The position numbers were made by a program, and so were the translations under genes. From contig CAYYGH010000056.1 in the NCBI GenBank assembly GCA_964471405.1, positions 1 to 18,842 on the forward strand: 18,842 nucleotides of DNA, written 5' to 3'. The notes beneath the pieces are model-generated. The model saw nothing but the letters and a program-made list of their open reading frames with translations. It did no database searches and had not been told where the DNA came from. This stretch comes from J084 sp964471405. Lineage in GTDB: Bacteria; Pseudomonadota; Alphaproteobacteria; Sphingomonadales; Rhodothalassiaceae. Shown here piece after piece: positions 14,401 to 18,842 of the stretch. Each line of letters starts with the position of its first letter. Within the stretch, counting starts at the first letter, position 1.

Positions 14401-15019
14401 GGAGCAGGCGGCTGTCGGTTTCTATCTTTCCGAGCACCCCTTGGGGGCATATGCCCAGGCTCTGGCCCGCTTCCGGGTGCGCTCATCGGCGGTGCTTGCG
14501 GATCCGGATGCCGGCCTGGTGGAAGGCCAGGTGATCAAGCTGGCCGGGATCATCGAAGGCTACAACGAGCGGCGCGCCCGGCAGAGCGGTGACCGCTTCG
14601 GCGTGCTGCGGCTTTCGGATACGGATGGCGGCTTCGAGCTGCTGGTCTTTCGCGAGCAGCTGGAGGTGGCGCGTCTGCTGGTGGAAAAGAATGTGCCGAT
14701 CCTGGTGGAAGCGGAGCTGCGGCGGCGCAATGGGGACGATGAATGGCGGCTGCAGGCGCGCAGCCTGACCGATCTTGATGACGCGCTGGCCCGGCTCGGG
14801 ATGCGGTTCAAGCTGCGGGTCGTCGCGCCCGAGGCTGCCGAGGCTCTTGCCCGCAGCCTGGCACAGGCCCGCGACGGGCGTGGTGTGATCGAGGTGGTCG
14901 TGCCTGTTGATGCCGAGCATGAGGCGGTGGTGGAACTGGGGCGTCAGTTTGCCGTCAGTCCGCTGCTGGCCGGCGAGCTGGCCCGCCTGCCCGGCGTGAC
15001 GGCGGTATGGGAGGCTTGA
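11498..15019 (+). CDS. dnaE: DNA polymerase III subunit alpha
   Basis: 1173-residue replicative polymerase (DnaE1 type), catalytic core of the PolIII holoenzyme. The PHP domain opens with FVHLRVHSAYSLLEGALHL and VTDSANLFGALEF. The palm carries the metal-binding aspartates in PDFDIDFC (residues 423-430: Asp424, Asp426, Asp428). Fingers and the beta-binding and helix-hairpin-helix regions follow (GYGFNKSHAAAYALVAYHTA). An OB fold, about 1010-1095, begins VEGQVIKLAGIIEGYNERRA and is followed by the C-terminal tau-binding region. The start at 11498 (MTGAMTGG) has GGGGAG 11 nt upstream; ATG 11510 is the close alternative. It follows lolD by 46 bp. Placement after lolCD is frequent in alphaproteobacteria. 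The NUDIX gene follows after 3 bp. Confidence 0.97.
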   Translation: MTGAMTGGREDKLAPFVHLRVHSAYSLLEGALHLAEIARLCRQHRMPAVAVTDSANLFGALEFSETMAKAGIQPIIGVTLPVVWDGEDEAHARRRPGRTLPKIVLLVQDETGYRNLLKLVSRAHLDSADPHQPATSLDRLAAHHAGLICLAGGVEGPVGEALLAGDQAAAEARACRLAEIFPGRFYIEIQRHGLAEEERTEPQFLELAYAHDWPLVATNQCYFPDPDMYEAHDALLCIKDGTVVAESDRRRVTPEHYFKSGEEMAALFRDLPEAVRNTLVIARRCAYRPRPHKPILPRYTSPEGLSEEDLLRKRAEEGLTARLEAHVFADGDDDAAREAKARVYRERLAYELDIIIRMGFAGYFLIVSDFISWAKERGIPVGPGRGSGAGSLVAWALRITELDPLRFSLLFERFLNPERVSMPDFDIDFCQERREEVIRYVQQKYGADHVAQIITFGKLQARAVLRDVGRVLEQPYPVTDRLCKLVPNNPADPKTLAEVLEEEPRLAEARRKDPLTDAVITRALKLEGLYRHASTHAAGVVIGDRPLDELIPLYRDPRADMPVTQFNMKWVEQAGLVKFDFLGLKTLTVLRRAAEFVRETRGVTVDFDHIPLDDPATFAMLGRGETAGVFQLESAGMRQVLKDLKPDKFEDIIAIVALYRPGPMDNIPLYVNRKHGREPVDYPHPLLEDVLKETYGVIIYQEQVMQIAQILAGYSLGEADLLRRAMGKKIKSEMDKQRSRFVEGAAERGVDRRQAEEIFELVAKFAGYGFNKSHAAAYALVAYHTAYMKAHFPEEFMAASMALDVAHTDKLAAFAKEVKAMGIPLLAPDINRSHANFTVERLEDGRLAIRYALAAIKGVGEKAMEAVVAAREKGGPFRSLSDFAHRVDPQLLNRRQIEQLAAAGAFDSLEPDRARVHAGAEAIMRLAQESAEARARGQSSLFGEEVGALAALRLPQVDPWSKRERLQQEQAAVGFYLSEHPLGAYAQALARFRVRSSAVLADPDAGLVEGQVIKLAGIIEGYNERRARQSGDRFGVLRLSDTDGGFELLVFREQLEVARLLVEKNVPILVEAELRRRNGDDEWRLQARSLTDLDDALARLGMRFKLRVVAPEAAEALARSLAQARDGRGVIEVVVPVDAEHEAVVELGRQFAVSPLLAGELARLPGVTAVWEA

Positions 15020-15022
15020 GAC

Positions 15023-15919
15023 ATGCCCTGGGTCGAGCCCGAGCCTGATGCCCCGCCCGGTGCTGCCCCGGCGCTGCCGGCGGGCTCCATTCTCGTCGTG
15101 CGGGACGGACCGGCGGGTCTGGAAGTGCTGACGGTTCTGCGCAGCCGCGAGATGCGGTTTGCCGGCGGCATGCTGGCCTTTCCGGGCGGGCGGGTGGACC
15201 GGGCGGATGTCTCTGCCAGACTGATGCTGAGAATCCGGCCACGCCGCGCCCTGGCCCTGCGCGAACGGGCGGCCCGCTTCGCGGCCTTGCGCGAGCTGTT
15301 CGAGGAGGCCGGCCTTCTGCTCGCGCGCGATGCCGATACCGGCCGGGCGATCGAGGAACATGTCCGCCTGCGCCTGGACCGGCGCTATCGGCGGTTGCTG
15401 CTTGCCGGCGGGATGACATTCGCCGGCTTTGCGGAACGCGCAGGCCTGGTCTTCGATCTGGGCGCGCTGGTTCCCTTTGCCCATTGGGTCACGCCGGTGG
15501 AATCGCCGCGCCGTTTCGACGCCCGCTTCTACCTGGCCCAGGCGCCGGCCGGTCAGCAGGCCGCCTTGTGGGATGAGGCCGAGAACACCCGGCTGGCCTG
15601 GCGTCGCCCCCAGGACGTTCTGGCGGACTGGGAGGCGGGGCGCCAGCCGCTGATGTTCCCGACCCGTCTCAATCTCGTGAAGCTAGCCCGCGCCCGCACG
15701 GTGGCGGAAGCCCTGGCGCAGGCCCGCCGCACACCCGTGCATCGCCTCCGGCCCGCAATCGTCGGTCCACGCGGAGAGGGCCGGCGTCTCGTGATCCCGC
15801 AGGATGCCGGATTCGGCATAACCGAGGCGCGGCCTGATGAACTCGATCCCCTGGAAGGCCAGTTCGTTGCGCAGGTTCCGCTTGCCTCTCAAAGAGAGGA
15901 ATTGCCGTCTACACCGTAA
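15023..15919 (+). CDS. NUDIX hydrolase (NUDT19-like)
   Basis: 298-residue NUDIX hydrolase that would cleave a nucleoside diphosphate linked to another group, such as a CoA or nucleotide-sugar derivative. The core of the NUDIX box is REL-F-EEAGLLL, residues 90-100 (REUxEExGU complete). The upstream GGMLAFPGG block (48-56) is separated from it by a long insert of about 30 residues rich in Arg, as in NUDT19/NUDT8-type proteins. These are CoA diphosphatases in eukaryotes; the bacterial substrate is unproven. HWVTPVESPRRFDARFYLA is also typical of this branch. The ATG is 3 bp after the dnaE stop and GGGAGGC lies within the end of dnaE, indicating translational coupling. Its last 11 bp overlap the 3' end of the convergent secreted-protein gene. 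Confidence 0.9.
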   Translation: MPWVEPEPDAPPGAAPALPAGSILVVRDGPAGLEVLTVLRSREMRFAGGMLAFPGGRVDRADVSARLMLRIRPRRALALRERAARFAALRELFEEAGLLLARDADTGRAIEEHVRLRLDRRYRRLLLAGGMTFAGFAERAGLVFDLGALVPFAHWVTPVESPRRFDARFYLAQAPAGQQAALWDEAENTRLAWRRPQDVLADWEAGRQPLMFPTRLNLVKLARARTVAEALAQARRTPVHRLRPAIVGPRGEGRRLVIPQDAGFGITEARPDELDPLEGQFVAQVPLASQREELPSTP

Positions 15920-16382
15920 TGGCCCTCACGACATTACCATTCCTGTCAACCTTTATTATCATTTTCAACTCACCGTTTACGAAAACGCTTGTGAAGCTAT
16001 TTCCTTTTGCGTCCACCGCCAGAACACGCGTTTCGACATTGGCGGCGGTTGCGGTAATCGTGCCGGGGCCTGCGGTGGTTGAAAGAGTCAGGGCGGAGGT
16101 AACGCTGCTGGCCGGATTCTTCCTGCTCCGCACCGTGATGAACATGCCGCCTGAAGGATGCAGGAACGCCTTGATGGCCACGGGAGGATTGTGGAGCTCA
16201 AGAGCATAGACCCCGAATTCCCCTTCCGTGCCCATGAAGGACAGAGGTTCCGATGCTCGGGCGCCGGCCGGCGCCGAGGCGGCCGGGCCGGATGCAGCCA
16301 TGGGCGGGATGATGATGGCGGATGCAGCAAGAACACAGGCAAAAGTGCGAGCAAAGGCGCGAGAATATTTCGGCACGAACAT
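15909..16382 (-). CDS. Small secreted protein of unknown function
   Basis: 157-residue protein with a clear export signal: basic MFVPKYSRAFARTF, a hydrophobic core ACVLAASAIIIPPMAA, then a small-residue stretch with possible cleavage after about residue 29 or 41. The mature part is Thr/Val/Gly-rich, apparently all beta (LTLSTTAGPGTITATAANVETRVLAVD) and ends with FVNGELKMIIKVDRNGNVV. It has no cysteine in the mature part and no recognised domain. The start is firm: AAAGGAGGGG lies about 6 nt before the ATG. A sigma-70-like promoter sits about 50 bp upstream. The 3' end overlaps the NUDIX gene on the other strand by 11 bp, so both stops lie in shared DNA. Confidence 0.75.
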   Translation of the reverse strand: MFVPKYSRAFARTFACVLAASAIIIPPMAASGPAASAPAGARASEPLSFMGTEGEFGVYALELHNPPVAIKAFLHPSGGMFITVRSRKNPASSVTSALTLSTTAGPGTITATAANVETRVLAVDAKGNSFTSVFVNGELKMIIKVDRNGNVVRAITV

Positions 16383-16433
16383 TGATGCCCCTCCTTTTGT
16401 CGAATCTCTCCCCCTTCGTCCTCCCCTGAATAA

Positions 16434-16463
16434 ATAATATCAGAGCCTTTCAGTTGGTGTCCA
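16434..16463 (-). promoter_or_regulatory. Sigma-70-type promoter of the secreted-protein gene
   Basis: On the minus strand, TGGACA (16463-16458), an 18-bp spacer and TATTAT (16439-16434). The -10 lies in an AT-rich block that contrasts with its surroundings. The predicted start near 16427 gives a leader of about 45 nt. Confidence 0.45.
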
Positions 16464-16586
16464 GTGTTGAACCTCAATCATCACATGGATGCATGTTTTG
16501 AAATCGAATGGAGAAGAATGGCCGGGACTCGTGATTGGGGCCATCCGCCTCACAGTTCCAGAAGCTTGCGGGGGGTGCGGGAAAGC

Positions 16587-16606
16587 GCCATGCTGCATGG
16601 CAGCAT
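16587..16606. promoter_or_regulatory. Overlapping palindromes upstream of the thiolase gene
   Basis: Two interlocking inverted repeats: GCCATG-CTG-CATGGC (16587-16601) and ATGCTG-CATGG-CAGCAT (16590-16606). They lie 34-53 bp before the thiolase ATG, which suits an operator or a leader hairpin. A TetR- or FadR-type acyl-CoA-responsive regulator would fit the pathway, but the sequence does not identify it. Confidence 0.35.
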
Positions 16607-16639
16607 AAGCCCGCATCGTGGACAGCAGGGAGCAGAGCC

Positions 16640-17818
<1,179 letters not shown>

Positions 17819-17868
17819 TCGGCCCTCGCAAGCAGGCGGCGCAAGAGAGGAAGAAGGGAAGAAACGAG

Positions 17869-18842
17869 ATGCGGGCGGTGCTCTGTCGCGAATTCGGGCC
17901 GGAGGAGAATCTGAAGGTGGAGGAGGTGCCGGCGCCCGAACTCAAGCCCGGGTGCGTGCGGGTGCGGGTGAAGGCTGCGGGTGTCAACTTCCCCGACATC
18001 CTGTGCGTGCGCGGGCTCTACCAGTTCAAGCCGCCGCTGCCCTTCGCCCCGGGCGGCGAGGGGGCCGGCGAGGTCGTCGAGGTGGCCGATGACGTGAGCG
18101 GGATCACGGTCGGCGACCGGGTACTGTTCACGGTTCTCGCGGGCGCCTTCGCCGAGGAGATCGTGGTGCCGGCCGCCAAGGTGGTGCGCATTCCCGATTC
18201 CATGCCCTTCGACGTCGCGGCCGGCTTCGCCATCGTCTACGGCACCTCCTATTACGCCCTGAAGCAGCGGGCCGGGCTGAAGGCCGGGGAGACGCTGCTG
18301 GTGCTGGGTGCGGCCGGTGGCGTGGGGCTGGCGGCGGTCGAGCTGGGGCATGCGATGGGCGCAAAGGTGATTGCGGCGGCATCCTCCGCCGACAAGCTGG
18401 CCATGGCCGCCGAACACGGCGCGCAGGACGGCATCAATTACGCGGAGGAAGATCTGAAGGCGCGGGCCAGGGAGCTGACGGGCGGCCGCGGCGTGGACGT
18501 GATCTACGATCCCGTCGGCGGCGACTTCACGGAGCCCGCCTTCCGGGCGATCGCCTGGGAGGGACGGCATCTCGTGATCGGCTTTGCGGGCGGGCGGATT
18601 CCGAAGCTGCCGCTCAATCTGCCGCTCCTGAAGGGCGCGAGCGTGGTGGGCGTTTTCTGGGGCGCCTGGGCGGAACGCCGGCCGGACGAGCATGCCGAGA
18701 ACATGCGCGAGCTGTTCGCGCTCTACGAAGAAGGACGCATCCGCCCGCATGTGGATGCGCGCTTCCCGCTGGAACGCTTCCTCGACGCCTTCGCCGCCAT
18801 CCGCGACCGCCGGGTCAAGGGCAAGGTCGTGCTGGTGCCGTA
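17869..18842 (+). CDS. NADPH:quinone oxidoreductase-family protein (zinc-independent MDR), reaches the window end
   Basis: 324 residues are visible of a medium-chain dehydrogenase/reductase of the quinone oxidoreductase type, which transfers hydride from NADPH to a quinone or enone. The N-terminal GroES-like domain (MRAVLCREFGPEENLKVEEV; AAGVNFPDILCVRGLYQ; GGEGAGEVVEV) lacks the catalytic zinc ligands. The Rossmann domain has LGAAGGVGLAAVELGHAMGA at about 145-164. The C-terminus RRVKGKVVLVP is that of the family, and the window ends on TA of the next codon, so the gene is probably complete except for the last base of a TAA or TAG stop. AAGGGAAG lies about 8 nt before the ATG. It probably shares a transcript with the thiolase; such reductases commonly accompany acyl-CoA dehydrogenase and thiolase genes. 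Confidence 0.9.
   Translation, partial: MRAVLCREFGPEENLKVEEVPAPELKPGCVRVRVKAAGVNFPDILCVRGLYQFKPPLPFAPGGEGAGEVVEVADDVSGITVGDRVLFTVLAGAFAEEIVVPAAKVVRIPDSMPFDVAAGFAIVYGTSYYALKQRAGLKAGETLLVLGAAGGVGLAAVELGHAMGAKVIAAASSADKLAMAAEHGAQDGINYAEEDLKARARELTGGRGVDVIYDPVGGDFTEPAFRAIAWEGRHLVIGFAGGRIPKLPLNLPLLKGASVVGVFWGAWAERRPDEHAENMRELFALYEEGRIRPHVDARFPLERFLDAFAAIRDRRVKGKVVLVP

Noticed and set aside
11258..14437. 1059-codon open frame on the minus strand opposite dnaE
   Set aside because: It is fully antisense to dnaE, whose motifs are intact. The long frame results from high GC at the third codon position.

Overview
The window looks like the chromosome of a flagellated alphaproteobacterium. It is GC-rich. 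It carries two short flagellins behind sigma-54 promoters (the Caulobacter-type arrangement), an alphaproteobacterial-style lolC-lolD-dnaE block, and an ArgG of the same flavour. I cannot name a genus. Most of the window is ordinary core genome. No phage, insertion sequence, CRISPR array, tRNA or rRNA was seen.

Layout. A 5'-truncated S10-family serine carboxypeptidase (3-1403, +) converges on a small two-helix SHOCT-domain membrane protein (1443-1826, -). After a gene-poor stretch comes a DUF302 protein (2354-2767, -). Its promoter is overlaid by a clean inverted repeat of the form ATTC-N8-GAAT. A family-4 glycosyltransferase (3064-4227, -) is divergent from argG (4407-5621, +). A lower-GC TM2-domain membrane protein (5801-6250, -) faces argG. 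Two paralogous flagellins follow (6760-7572 and 7896-8726, +), each as its own unit with a sigma-54 promoter, a shared upstream motif and its own terminator. About 700 bp without a convincing gene precede lolC-lolD-dnaE-NUDIX (9525-15919, +), a tightly packed run covering lipoprotein release from the inner membrane, the replicative polymerase and a nudix hydrolase. A small secreted protein (15909-16382, -) overlaps the nudix gene tail to tail. Last come an acetyl-CoA acetyltransferase-type thiolase (16640-17818, +) and a zinc-free quinone oxidoreductase-like protein (17869 to the window end, +), probably one acyl-CoA-related transcription unit.

The regulatory DNA is more interesting than the genes. 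(1) A putative persulfide-sensor (SqrR/BigR-type ArsR) operator covers the -35/-10 of the DUF302 gene. (2) Each flagellin has a textbook -24/-12 promoter, a shared CGGGCAGAAA element about 100 bp upstream and AT-rich or IHF-like DNA between. (3) A terminator-like hairpin points along the minus strand in the divergent region between the TM2 gene and flagellin 1, where no minus-strand gene ends, so a small RNA is possible. (4) Orphan palindromes lie upstream of the thiolase and in the gene-free stretch near 2.2 kb. I found no convincing previously undescribed multi-gene system.
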